A stretch of 64,000 nucleotides of DNA, from contig JBGCFG010000030.1 of the NCBI GenBank assembly GCA_045106815.1, positions 62,001 through 126,000 of the forward strand, written 5' to 3'. Of the stretch, positions 35,967 to 44,907 are shown in pieces; position 1 is the stretch's first letter; every line of letters starts with the position of its first letter. The position numbers were made by a program, and so were the translations under genes. The notes beneath the pieces are model-generated. The model was not told where the DNA came from. It saw only the letters and a program-made list of their open reading frames with translations, and did not search any database. The DNA comes from JAUIAI01 sp045106815. GTDB lineage: Bacteria > Pseudomonadota > Gammaproteobacteria > Burkholderiales > Burkholderiaceae_E.

Positions 35967-36832
35967 GCGCTGTCACTGTCCAGCCGCCGGCGGCGAGCCA
36001 ATCTCAGTGGCGATTTGTACGCATTCTGTTCCTGGCGTTTCTCGGACTGTGGTTGGTGTTTACGCTGTTCCCGCTCTACTTCATGGCTATCACGGCATTT
36101 AAATCTGCTGCTGAGACCAACCTGACCGTGCCCACCTTTTGGCCGCGCGAGTGGTTTCCAGAAAATTTCATGGGGGTGTTTGCGGAGCCCACTAATTTCA
36201 GCGCCCTGATTGACAGTTTTTTAATCGCCACCGGCAACACTCTGCTGGCCCTGGTGCTGGGCTCGCTGGCCGGCTATGCGTTTGCGCGTTATCCGCGACA
36301 GGCGGGCGGTGAGAACTTGGCGTTCTGGATTTTATCCAACCGGATGTTTCCGCCGGTGGCGATTCTGGTGCCGATGTTCTTTTTGTTTGACTCCACCCCA
36401 TGGGGCACTGACAGCCATCTGTCGCTCATCATTCTCTACCTGACATTCAACCTGCCACTCGCCACCTGGCTGATGATGGTGTTTTTCAGAGACGCCCCGC
36501 GCGAGTTGGAAGAAGCCGCCTACCTTGATGGCTGGACACCATTACAAGCCTTTGTGAAGGTGACCTTGCCGTTAGTGCTGCCCGGCATGATCTCAGTCGC
36601 GATGCTGTGCTGGATCTTTGCGTGGAATGAATATCTGTTCGCCAATCTGTTCGTCGGTACCGATGTGCGCACATTCACGATTGTGATTCCCACATTTACT
36701 CACGGTTCGCAAACGCTTTGGAACCTGCAGATGGCCTTTTCCATGATTGCCATGGTGCCGCCTGTTGCGCTGTTCGTTCTTCTTCGCCGCTATATGGTGC
36801 GCGGCCTGTCTCTCGGCGTGGTGAAAGGCTGA
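35963..36832 (+). CDS. carbohydrate ABC transporter permease (MalG/UgpE-like)
   Basis: 289 residues with six transmembrane helices and the permease EAA loop EEAAYLDGWTPLQAFVKVTLPL. It is the MalG-type partner of the upstream permease, together forming the membrane channel of an importer. Its ATG overlaps the previous stop by four bases and its stop shares a base with the next start (TGATG), so all four transporter genes are translationally coupled. Confidence 0.92.
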   Translation: MSAVTVQPPAASQSQWRFVRILFLAFLGLWLVFTLFPLYFMAITAFKSAAETNLTVPTFWPREWFPENFMGVFAEPTNFSALIDSFLIATGNTLLALVLGSLAGYAFARYPRQAGGENLAFWILSNRMFPPVAILVPMFFLFDSTPWGTDSHLSLIILYLTFNLPLATWLMMVFFRDAPRELEEAAYLDGWTPLQAFVKVTLPLVLPGMISVAMLCWIFAWNEYLFANLFVGTDVRTFTIVIPTFTHGSQTLWNLQMAFSMIAMVPPVALFVLLRRYMVRGLSLGVVKG

Positions 36833-37935
36833 TGGCGCGACTGGATATTGAAGGCCTGTGTAAAGGCTGGGACTTCCCAGTACTGGATGAGTTGTCGTTT
36901 AGTGTTGATGAAGGCGAGTTCTTTGTGATTGTTGGCCCCTCGGGTGTGGGCAAGACAACCCTATTGAGATTGATTGCAGGACTGGAAAACCCTGATGCAG
37001 GCAAAGTACTCGTAGACGGTGAAGACGTCACACGACGACCACCGTATCGCCGCCGTATCGCCATGACTTTTGAGTCTTATGCGCTCTACCCGCACATGAC
37101 GGTCTACGACAATATTGCCAGTCCGTTACGCGCCCGCAAAACCAGCCGTGGTGAAATCGATAAACGAGTCAATGAGGTTGCGCAGCTTCTGCGCATTGAG
37201 CATTTGTTGGCACGTAAACCAGGCGAGGTGTCGGGCGGTCAGAAGCAGCGCACGGCGCTTGGCAGAACCCTGGTTGCCGACCCTGAAGTGTTTCTGCTTG
37301 ACGAACCTTTGAGCCATCTGGATGCCAAGATTCGTCATGAACTGCGTAGTCAGTTCCATACCCTGGAGGCACTGCGAAAAGTTGCGTCAGTTTATGTGAC
37401 GCATGACTATTCGGAGGCATTGTCGCTCGGTGACCGGATCGGTGTCATGGGGCAAGGTGGGCGGCTCATCCAGGTGGGCCAGCCGCGTGAGCTATTTGAG
37501 CAGCCTGTCAGCCAGTTTGTGGCGGAGCATCTTGGACAACCCACCATCAATTTGCTGCGGGCCAGATTGCACCGTCATCAAGACCAATTGATGGTGCAAC
37601 TCGATGGTAGTACTGTGGGTATGCCGGTTGACCCGAAACACACCAAGGCACTTGATAGAGCCGGCGTTGAGGAGATTACGCTCGGCCTGCGCCCGCAACA
37701 CCTCAGGCCAAGTGATGAGATGAGCAGCGGCATAGCCTTGCCTGCCACCGTCGATATTTTCGAAGCACTCGGCTCAATGGGCATCATGATTGCTCAGACT
37801 GAAGGCATCAAAATCACCGCACTAACCAGCCCAGAGCGGCACTTCAGACCGCAAGAATCCGTTGCGCTTCACGCCGATACGTCATCGTTCTTGTATTTTG
37901 ATGCCGACTCCGGCCGCAACCTGATGCTGACCTAG
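36832..37935 (+). CDS. ABC transporter ATP-binding protein, first of two
   Basis: 367 residues: nucleotide-binding domain (about 1-240) plus a C-terminal MalK-type regulatory/OB-fold domain. Walker A is GPSGVGKTT (35-43), the signature is VSGGQKQR, Walker B is VFLLDEP, and the His switch is YVTHD. The Q-loop position reads MTFESYALYPHMTV, with Glu where most sugar ABC ATPases have Gln. Two separate ATPases rather than a MalK homodimer recall the GlpST pair of rhizobial glycerol transporters. Confidence 0.92.
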   Translation: MARLDIEGLCKGWDFPVLDELSFSVDEGEFFVIVGPSGVGKTTLLRLIAGLENPDAGKVLVDGEDVTRRPPYRRRIAMTFESYALYPHMTVYDNIASPLRARKTSRGEIDKRVNEVAQLLRIEHLLARKPGEVSGGQKQRTALGRTLVADPEVFLLDEPLSHLDAKIRHELRSQFHTLEALRKVASVYVTHDYSEALSLGDRIGVMGQGGRLIQVGQPRELFEQPVSQFVAEHLGQPTINLLRARLHRHQDQLMVQLDGSTVGMPVDPKHTKALDRAGVEEITLGLRPQHLRPSDEMSSGIALPATVDIFEALGSMGIMIAQTEGIKITALTSPERHFRPQESVALHADTSSFLYFDADSGRNLMLT

Positions 37936-37937
37936 CC

Positions 37938-39044
37938 ATGGCCCAAGTCTCACTCCAGTCGATCAACAAAATCTACGGCCACGGCGCTGGGGCCGTACAC
38001 GCGGTAAAAGATCTCAACCTCCAAGTCAATGATGGTGAGTTCGTCGCGTTGCTTGGCCCAAGCGGTTGCGGCAAAACCTCCACGCTGAGAATGATCGTCG
38101 GCCTGGAAACCACGACCTCGGGTGAGATTCTGTTCGACGATCAACAGGTCACGCATCTGGACCCGCAGCAACGGAATGTGGCGATGGCGTTTGAAACCTA
38201 CGCCCTCTATCCGAACTTCACGATCGAAGAAAATCTGGCTTTTCCGTTGGAAGCGCGCGGCGTGCCATTGGAAGAGCGACAAAAGCAAGCACGTCGGGTT
38301 GCTGAGATGCTGCAGATTACTGGCATCCTTCAGGAAAAACCGCCGTCGCTCTCAGGTGGACAGCAGCAACGCGTCTCACTTGGCCGGGCACTGATTCGTG
38401 AGCCAGCTGTATTCATCCTGGATGAGGTGATGAGTCACCTAGATGCACATTTGAAATTTCAGATGCTGTTCGATCTGAAGCGGCTCCACCAGGAACTGGG
38501 TCGCACAATGATTTACGTGACACATGATCAGGTTGAAGCGCTGGCCCTGGCTGATCGAGTTGCGGTGATGTCTAACTCGCTACTCCAGCAAGTTGGCGAT
38601 CGGAATGCGCTCTACAACCGACCAGCCAATATGTTTGTGGCCGACTTTATTGGCGAGCCACCGACCAACTTCTTTCCCGCCAAGGCGGTACAACACGATG
38701 GCAGGCTGCAAATGCAGGTCACTGACTCGGCCCTGGCATTTGACTTGGCCCCTTCCATCGCAGCAGTTGTCAGCCAGAGCGGCAAGTCAGACTTCAAGCT
38801 GGGCATTCGGCCACAGAACTTTCGCCTGGCCATGCGCACCAATGCCAACACCGGCAAAGTTCGTATCAATGAATATCTTGGCGAGCGTTCTATCCTGACG
38901 CTGAGCAATGGCTCACTGGAGTTTCGGGCATTAGTGCCACCAGACACTTATGCCAAACCTGGCGAGTCAGTTTCGCTAGGCTGTGACACCGCCGATGTAA
39001 TGGTGTTTGATGCTGAAACGGAAGCACTCGTGACGGCAGACTAA
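37938..39044 (+). CDS. ABC transporter ATP-binding protein, second of two
   Basis: 368 residues with the same layout as its neighbour. Walker A is GPSGCGKTS, the signature LSGGQQQR, and the His switch YVTHDQVEALALADR. The Walker B segment is FILDEVMSHLD, with Val in place of the common Pro after Glu, and the Q-loop again has Glu (MAFETYALYPNFTI). It starts two bases after the previous stop. The two ATPases probably form a heterodimer; this is inferred from gene pairing. Confidence 0.92.
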   Translation: MAQVSLQSINKIYGHGAGAVHAVKDLNLQVNDGEFVALLGPSGCGKTSTLRMIVGLETTTSGEILFDDQQVTHLDPQQRNVAMAFETYALYPNFTIEENLAFPLEARGVPLEERQKQARRVAEMLQITGILQEKPPSLSGGQQQRVSLGRALIREPAVFILDEVMSHLDAHLKFQMLFDLKRLHQELGRTMIYVTHDQVEALALADRVAVMSNSLLQQVGDRNALYNRPANMFVADFIGEPPTNFFPAKAVQHDGRLQMQVTDSALAFDLAPSIAAVVSQSGKSDFKLGIRPQNFRLAMRTNANTGKVRINEYLGERSILTLSNGSLEFRALVPPDTYAKPGESVSLGCDTADVMVFDAETEALVTAD

Positions 39045-39064
39045 TAACTTGTGGAGGTAGACAG

Positions 39065-40609
39065 ATGAGTATGATGAGTGGATTCATGCGGCGTAAGTTC
39101 ATGTCTAATGTTGCAAAGGCGGCAGGTGCTGCGGCGGGGTCGTCATTGCCGCTTGGGCAAATGGCATGGGGCCGGGAAGCTGTTCCACCGGGTAAGAAGC
39201 TTTTTAAAGATATTGAGCTGCGATACTTCCAGGATTCCAACTGGTTGCACGCCCCTATGTGGCTCTCAGAGCATTTGAAGAAAGAAGCCGGTGTTGGTAT
39301 TAAGTCGCGAGAGATGTATGACGGTGGCGATGCGGTTGCCAAAATCTTGCCGCAGCTACTCTCACGTAAGCCTCGCTTTGACTGGGTGCAATACCCCTCG
39401 CTCTACTTTGGCGCATTTGCATCTACCGGACAACTGGAGCCACTCGACAAATACTTCGAGCAATATGCCGGTAGCGACGAATACCTTGACTGGGTCATGC
39501 CTGCGTACCGCGAGTTCTATACCAAATGGAGCGGTGAAACCGTTGGCGTTATGCTTGACGGCGACATTCACGTGCTGCATTACCGCAAAAAGTATTTCAA
39601 CGACAAAACCCTGCAAGACAAGTTCTCCAAGCGTTTTCAGCAAAACCTTGAAGTGCCCAACACCTGGGATGATTTCTTAAAAGTCACCCAGTTCATGACG
39701 GAAGAGCTTTCGAGCCAGGGTATCTATGGCACCTCAATGGTCGTCAACCCGCCAAACTTTGGCTGGGGCTTCTGGATGGACATCGCCGCGTCGGCTGGTG
39801 TCAATTACTTTGACGAGAACATGAGCCCGGTGATTAATCAGGGCAAAGCCGCCGAAGCGCTTGATATGTACAAAGAGATCATCAACTTCGGTCCTCCGGG
39901 TGCGAAGTCGATGGACATTGGAACCACCATTCAGCGCTGGCAGTCAGGCTCAGATGTGATGAGCGTGTGGTGGATTGACCTGGCTGAATTCACGGTACAG
40001 CAGCAAGGTGTTGAGCTTGCCGAAGACCAGGGCGCTGCCATCGTGCCCGGCTGGAAGCACGATAATGGCGAGATTATTCACCGCGCCATTTCGCTGTGGT
40101 GCCGCACGGCCTCCATTCCGAAGAACCTACCGCAAGACGTTAAAGATGCTGCGTTCTACTTCATCTATCGGATGTCGCATCCAGACTATTCCAACCGAAT
40201 CGTGGCCGACCCGTTCTGCGGTTCCGATCCGTTTGGTAAGTCGCACTACACAGACGAAGCCGCCAAGTACTACATTGAGCCAAACCCACAACGAGGCACT
40301 AACGATTTGTGGAAAACCAATGACGGCACCTTCAAGACCTTTGGCCGTGCACGCGACCACCTTGATGCGGGCCTGGCCAATGTGGAGGTTGGTTATCCGC
40401 AGTTCTTCTGGGAAGGCGCACCGGAATATGCCGATGCACTTGGGCGCAACATTTCCAAAGCCGTCTCAGGCAGTCTGACCAGTCAGCAGGCACTGGATGA
40501 GGCCGCAGAAGAGTGGGTCAAGATTGTTCAGAAGCTAGGGATTGATAATCAAAAATCCCAGTACAAGAACTTTTTGGATGGTGCCCGCAAGCTCGGCTAC
40601 AAAATCTAA
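39065..40609 (+). CDS. extracellular solute-binding protein with twin-arginine signal
   Basis: 514 residues, long for a family 1 solute-binding protein. The N-terminus has paired arginines in MRRKFMSN followed by a weakly hydrophobic Ala/Gly segment, a twin-arginine (Tat) export signal, so the protein is folded before export. The mature domain has GVMLDGDIHVLHYRK, the PNTWDDF motif common in sugar-binding proteins, and GWGFWMDIAASAG. Start ATG has a GGAGG site. It is the capture subunit of the upstream importer. A stem-loop follows the stop, which may raise expression over distal genes. Confidence 0.9.
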   Translation: MSMMSGFMRRKFMSNVAKAAGAAAGSSLPLGQMAWGREAVPPGKKLFKDIELRYFQDSNWLHAPMWLSEHLKKEAGVGIKSREMYDGGDAVAKILPQLLSRKPRFDWVQYPSLYFGAFASTGQLEPLDKYFEQYAGSDEYLDWVMPAYREFYTKWSGETVGVMLDGDIHVLHYRKKYFNDKTLQDKFSKRFQQNLEVPNTWDDFLKVTQFMTEELSSQGIYGTSMVVNPPNFGWGFWMDIAASAGVNYFDENMSPVINQGKAAEALDMYKEIINFGPPGAKSMDIGTTIQRWQSGSDVMSVWWIDLAEFTVQQQGVELAEDQGAAIVPGWKHDNGEIIHRAISLWCRTASIPKNLPQDVKDAAFYFIYRMSHPDYSNRIVADPFCGSDPFGKSHYTDEAAKYYIEPNPQRGTNDLWKTNDGTFKTFGRARDHLDAGLANVEVGYPQFFWEGAPEYADALGRNISKAVSGSLTSQQALDEAAEEWVKIVQKLGIDNQKSQYKNFLDGARKLGYKI

Positions 40610-40637
40610 GCTGTTATTCAGGTCACGTCAGTTGCAA

Positions 40638-40675
40638 CAAGTTGCCAGGGCTTTAACAGCAGCCCTGGTAACTTG
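40638..40675 (+). other. stem-loop after the solute-binding-protein gene
   Basis: Arms 40638-40652 and 40661-40675 form a 15-bp stem with one G-T pair and an 8-base loop, 29 bases after the stop codon. No T-run follows, so it is more likely a 3'-end stabiliser or partial attenuator than a full terminator. Confidence 0.6.
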
Positions 40676-40720
40676 CCGCGATTGCCAAGTTGCCACCCAA
40701 GCTCTGTTTCCAATACAAGC

Positions 40721-41167
40721 ATGCTTAAGAACATCCACCCGCTTCTGGTCCCTGATCTACTCTGGATCTTGCAAGCCATGGGCCATGGCGATGAACTGGC
40801 CCTGGTCGATCGAAACTTTCCAGCGCAATCTGTCGCTAAGTCCACATCATCCGGCAAGCTTGTTCAGCTGCCCTCCAGTCACAATGGCGACGCCGCTGGT
40901 GCCATTTGTAGTGTTCTCCCGATAGACGACTTTGTTGAAGAACCGATTCGCTTTATGGCCGTTGTGGGCGAGCCAGATCAGATCCTGCCAGTGCACCTTG
41001 AAATGCAAACTGTTGCCAGCCAGGCTGAGGGGCGCGAAGTGGGCATTTCGCCACTAGAGCGTCATACCTTTTACGAGGCTGCCCGCAAAGCATTTGCCGT
41101 AGTGCAAACGGCCGAAGTAAGACCCTATGCATGCTTTCTTATTTGCAAAGGCGTTATCAAGAACTAG
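40721..41167 (+). CDS. fucU: RbsD/FucU-family sugar mutarotase (FucU-like)
   Basis: 148 residues from ATG 40721, in the FucU size class. MLKNIHPLLVPDLLWILQ, then AMGHGDEL with the catalytic His22 and VDRNFPAQS match FucU closely, as does the C-terminal FYEAARKAFAVVQT. It interconverts anomers of a sugar such as L-fucose or ribose. The gene follows the transporter, separated by the stem-loop, and its stop overlaps that of the convergent kinase by four bases. The ribosome-binding site is weak. Confidence 0.85.
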   Translation: MLKNIHPLLVPDLLWILQAMGHGDELALVDRNFPAQSVAKSTSSGKLVQLPSSHNGDAAGAICSVLPIDDFVEEPIRFMAVVGEPDQILPVHLEMQTVASQAEGREVGISPLERHTFYEAARKAFAVVQTAEVRPYACFLICKGVIKN

Positions 41168-42615
41168 ACGTTAGATCTAAGGCCTTGGCGCCAGCGCTGC
41201 TGATAATCACTGGCTCGCAGTCTGGCTGTCGATAAACGTGTCAACGAGAGCGGCCTGAGCGGCAATGGGAAGCTGCTACGTCGTGGCAACTTCCCATTTG
41301 ACGCTGATAACACTGCCAACGCGGCAGCTCCGCTTGCGGTTCCTTCCGCAAGGGACGAGACATAGATCGGGTGAGTCGGCATAAGCAAGCCCAATGCATG
41401 CAAGAACGGTTGATTCTCAGCAAAAGGCCCATCGACGATGATCTTGCCCGTAACTTCTAAAGCCTCAAGCGACTCTACACACATGAGCGCGCAATACACT
41501 GCGGCGAGCGCGCGTTTCTGTGACTGATCAAGACCCTCCACTCCGACTAGGCGGCCACATCCACCACGACCCGGTATCGGTCCGCCGGAATCAGTAAAGG
41601 CCGGTAAGGCCATAGCCCCCGATTCAAAGACCGCCTCAAGCGCTTGAACGACCTCGTCCTGCGTTGAATGGGCTGCCGTGTCGATTGGTTCACAACCGAG
41701 TTCGTCGCAGATCACGCGATATTCCTCGCCGCCCATGAATCGGCAACACGGTACAGCCTTTCCGAATACCGACGTATTGCTGACAAGATCATGCCCCGGA
41801 CGTAACACACTCAAGCTGGCGCCATTGGCCATCCCAATAATCCAGGTGCCACTAGAAAGCAGTGTGAAACGATCATGTCCGCTAACGAGATAACGCAACA
41901 GATTGGCGTTTGAGTCATGGACACCGGCTAGCACCTGGGTTGCCCCACCGTTAGTGATGCCACTGACCGCCCAGGCAGGAAGTAAGGGAGAGAACCGCTG
42001 CGCCCAGCCCTGCTTAACCGCGAGTTTTGAAAACTTATTGGCGCGCACGTCCCACAAATGGGTTTGCGCTGCCAACGAAGTGATTTCACTACAAGCCTGC
42101 CCGCCCAACAGCACACCGAGATACTGCGCCAGCGGCATGATTTGAGTCACTTGCTCGAAAGCAACAGGGAAATGACGCTGCTGCCATAGTAGTTGTCGGC
42201 CCAATGTCAGCGCGGCTGGATTCGTTGGCGAAAAAACCTCTCCATATTCAGGCGCGATAACCGAATATTCCTCAGCAACATCTTCTGGTGGCTGAGCAAT
42301 ATAGTCCATGATGGGTAAGGCAAGATTTCCAGCCTCATTAAGCAACGCCAGTGCCGAGCCATGAGCGCACGGAACCAACCAAGCGATTGGTAGCAAACGA
42401 TCCAGACGCGGCCAATACTCTCGAATGAGATCGGTCGCCTGAGTTAGCCGTAACGATGGGTACGGACCATCAGATACATGCTCTGATGGCACACTCACCT
42501 GTTCAACTAGTCGCAGTGCACCATTGAACAACATCAGGCGGGTATGGGTCGCGCCCAGATCGAGCACCGCAATGCCGGTGCGGCGGTCGAGCGGATCTGC
42601 TGATGAAACGGTCAT
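41164..42615 (-). CDS. FGGY-family carbohydrate kinase (rhamnulokinase/fuculokinase-like)
   Basis: 483 residues from ATG 42615. The first actin-like domain starts with GIAVLDLGATHTRLMLF, and the second contains TLLSSGTWIIGMANG and the phosphate-2 region around FTDSGGPIPGRGG. Members phosphorylate ketoses such as L-fuculose, L-rhamnulose or L-ribulose; this one is divergent and the substrate cannot be named. An upstream extension to 42684 would overlap the divergent aldolase start. No good ribosome-binding site is visible, so the exact start is uncertain. Confidence 0.85.
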   Translation of the reverse strand: MTVSSADPLDRRTGIAVLDLGATHTRLMLFNGALRLVEQVSVPSEHVSDGPYPSLRLTQATDLIREYWPRLDRLLPIAWLVPCAHGSALALLNEAGNLALPIMDYIAQPPEDVAEEYSVIAPEYGEVFSPTNPAALTLGRQLLWQQRHFPVAFEQVTQIMPLAQYLGVLLGGQACSEITSLAAQTHLWDVRANKFSKLAVKQGWAQRFSPLLPAWAVSGITNGGATQVLAGVHDSNANLLRYLVSGHDRFTLLSSGTWIIGMANGASLSVLRPGHDLVSNTSVFGKAVPCCRFMGGEEYRVICDELGCEPIDTAAHSTQDEVVQALEAVFESGAMALPAFTDSGGPIPGRGGCGRLVGVEGLDQSQKRALAAVYCALMCVESLEALEVTGKIIVDGPFAENQPFLHALGLLMPTHPIYVSSLAEGTASGAAALAVLSASNGKLPRRSSFPLPLRPLSLTRLSTARLRASDYQQRWRQGLRSNV

Positions 42616-42677
42616 GGCCGTTTGTGTTGCAAAATGGGGCTCCAGTGTCTTCAGACAACTAAGGATAGTCGGTAGCC

Positions 42678-43382
42678 ATGGCAAAACTCAAGTATCGAAA
42701 ACTGCGACAAGAAATCATTCAGACCTGCCTAGATATGAATCGTCTTGGCATTAACCAGGGAACATCCGGAAACGTCAGTGCCCGCGTAGCCGACGGTTTC
42801 CTGATTACGCCATCGGGCATTCCTTATGAAGAGTTAAAACCCAAACAGATTGTGTTTATGGATCTCGAGGGTGGTTACCACGGTGAGTGGTTGCCTTCTT
42901 CAGAGTGGCGCATGCATATGGATGTCTATAAGCACAAGCCAGAAGCTGAAGCAGTCGTTCACACCCATTCGGTTTACGCAACAGCGCAGTCAACCCTGCG
43001 AGAAGATGTACCGGCCTTTCACTACATGATTGGCTGCACCGGCGGCAACACTCTGCGCTGCGCTCGCTACGCAACCTTTGGCACAGCGCAACTGTCAAAT
43101 GCCATGCTCAAAGCCCTTGAGCAAAGAACGGCCTGCCTGCTCGCTAATCACGGTGCGATTATGTTTGGCCCGAACCTGAAGAAGACGCTTTGGCTGGCAG
43201 GCGAAATTGAAACCCTGTGCAAGCAATACTTTGCGGCTTGGCAATTAGGGGAACCTACCATTTTGAGCGCTGCAGAAATGAAACGAGTGCTTGCTAGGTT
43301 CAAGTCTTACGGCAAGCAAGCACACGAACTTCAACCCGGAGACGCGCCCGCGGTTGAATCACCCGTGCGCCGCGACAGCTAA
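42678..43382 (+). CDS. class II aldolase (fuculose-1-phosphate / 5-deoxyribulose-1-phosphate aldolase-like)
   Basis: 234 residues of the class II aldolase/adducin family. Near the N-terminus are GTSGNVSAR and LITPSGIPYE; the zinc-ligand/catalytic set is the SSEWRMH Glu, HTHS and ANHGAIMFG. Enzymes of this family cleave ketose-1-phosphates to DHAP and an aldehyde, including fuculose-1-P and, in the DHAP shunt, methylthioribulose-1-P. The AAGGA site precedes ATG 42678. It is first in a run with an FGGY kinase, a PfkB kinase and ChaC, starting 62 bp from a divergent kinase. Confidence 0.9.
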   Translation: MAKLKYRKLRQEIIQTCLDMNRLGINQGTSGNVSARVADGFLITPSGIPYEELKPKQIVFMDLEGGYHGEWLPSSEWRMHMDVYKHKPEAEAVVHTHSVYATAQSTLREDVPAFHYMIGCTGGNTLRCARYATFGTAQLSNAMLKALEQRTACLLANHGAIMFGPNLKKTLWLAGEIETLCKQYFAAWQLGEPTILSAAEMKRVLARFKSYGKQAHELQPGDAPAVESPVRRDS

Positions 43383-43413
43383 GCCAGCATCATTGGCCCA
43401 GGGAACGACTCAT

Positions 43414-44907
43414 ATGAAATATGTCATCGGCGTTGACGGCGGTACGGAAAGCTTGCGGGCGATGGTGTTTGATCTGACCGGCAAGGTTATAGCGTCGGTT
43501 GCGACCCCCTACCCCACCGACTACCCGCAACCATCCTGGGCCGAACAAGACCCGGCGCAGTGGTGGCAGGCCTTGGGCGAATCGATTCGCGGCGCTGTCA
43601 CCAGCGCGGGCATTGCCGGCAAAGACGTAAAAGCGATCTGTCTGGACACAACAAGCTGCTCGGTTGTCGCGCTCAACGACAAAGGTGAACCGCTCAGACC
43701 CGCCATGATCTGGATGGACGTGCGCGCGGCCAAACAAGCCGATGAAATCGCCGCCACCGGTGATGCCTCGCTACGCATTAACAGTGGTGGCAATGGGCCG
43801 GTGTCAGCGGAGTGGATGATTCCCAAAGCCTTGTGGCTCAAGCAGAACCAAGCTGCTATCTATGAGCAGGCTAGCCGCATTGGTGAGTATCAGGACTACC
43901 TGAATTATCATTTGACGGGGGTTTGGACGGGCTCATTGAACAATGCCACGATGCGATGGCACTACCAGACCGAGCATGGCGGCTTTCCACGTTCATTGCT
44001 GAAATCACTGGGCCTGGAAGACCTCCTCTCGAAATGGCCTGAGAAAATCATCGCACCCGGAGAAGTGATTGAGGGCCTCACCGATACAGCGGCAAAGCAT
44101 CTTGACTTACCGGCGGGCATGCCAGTTGTTCAGGGCGGTGCCGACGCCTTCATTGGCATGGTTGGGCTGGGGGTTGCGCAACCGGGCGAGATGGCACTCA
44201 TCACTGGCTCTTCGCATCTTCAACTCGGCGTGACCGCCAGCCCGGTCCACGGCAACGGCATTTGGGGCACTTACCTGGATTGCGTCTATCCCGGGCGCAA
44301 CATTATTGAAGGCGGTCAAACCTCGACCGGCTCAGTGATTGCATGGTTCAAACGACATTTCGCGCCCAACACAAGCTTTGATGAACTTAACGCCCAGGCC
44401 AGCAAGATTTCACCCGGCGCTGAGGGGCTGCTGATCCTCGAACACTTCCAAGGCAATCGCACGCCGTTTACAGACCCGTTGTCGCGCGGCGCGGTAACGG
44501 GTCTGACGCTCAAACACACACCCGCCCACCTGTACCGCGCGATTATTGAGAGCATCTGTTATGGCACGCGGCTGATCATGGAAAACTTCGGTGATAGCTT
44601 CGCGGCGCGGCGAGTTGTTGCTGCCGGCGGTGCGTTGCAGTCTGATCTCTGGATGCAGCTGCATGCCGATACACTCGGCCTGCCTCTGGAGATTACCGAG
44701 GTCCCCGTCGCGCCAGCGCTGGGTTGTGCGGTGTTGGCTGCACATGGTGCAGGCTGCTATGCCTCCATCGATGAAGCGATTGACGCCATGGTTCGCGTGA
44801 CACATTCGGTTGAACCAATCGCGGCAAACAGTGCCCACTATGATGAACTGTTCCCAGCTTATGCGCAGCTCTACCATGCGCTCAGATCGATGCGATCTGA
44901 TCCATGA
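43414..44907 (+). CDS. FGGY-family carbohydrate kinase (ribulokinase-like)
   Basis: 497 residues from ATG 43414 with an AGGGAA site. MKYVIGVDGGTESLRAMVFD at the N-terminus is the phosphate-1 motif; WMDVRAAKQADE and VQGGADAFIGMVGLGV follow, and the C-terminal half has VVAAGGALQSDLWMQLHAD. It resembles ribulokinase/FGGY-domain kinases acting on ketopentoses. It is 31 bp after the aldolase and overlaps the PfkB kinase by four bases. Confidence 0.9.
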   Translation: MKYVIGVDGGTESLRAMVFDLTGKVIASVATPYPTDYPQPSWAEQDPAQWWQALGESIRGAVTSAGIAGKDVKAICLDTTSCSVVALNDKGEPLRPAMIWMDVRAAKQADEIAATGDASLRINSGGNGPVSAEWMIPKALWLKQNQAAIYEQASRIGEYQDYLNYHLTGVWTGSLNNATMRWHYQTEHGGFPRSLLKSLGLEDLLSKWPEKIIAPGEVIEGLTDTAAKHLDLPAGMPVVQGGADAFIGMVGLGVAQPGEMALITGSSHLQLGVTASPVHGNGIWGTYLDCVYPGRNIIEGGQTSTGSVIAWFKRHFAPNTSFDELNAQASKISPGAEGLLILEHFQGNRTPFTDPLSRGAVTGLTLKHTPAHLYRAIIESICYGTRLIMENFGDSFAARRVVAAGGALQSDLWMQLHADTLGLPLEITEVPVAPALGCAVLAAHGAGCYASIDEAIDAMVRVTHSVEPIAANSAHYDELFPAYAQLYHALRSMRSDP

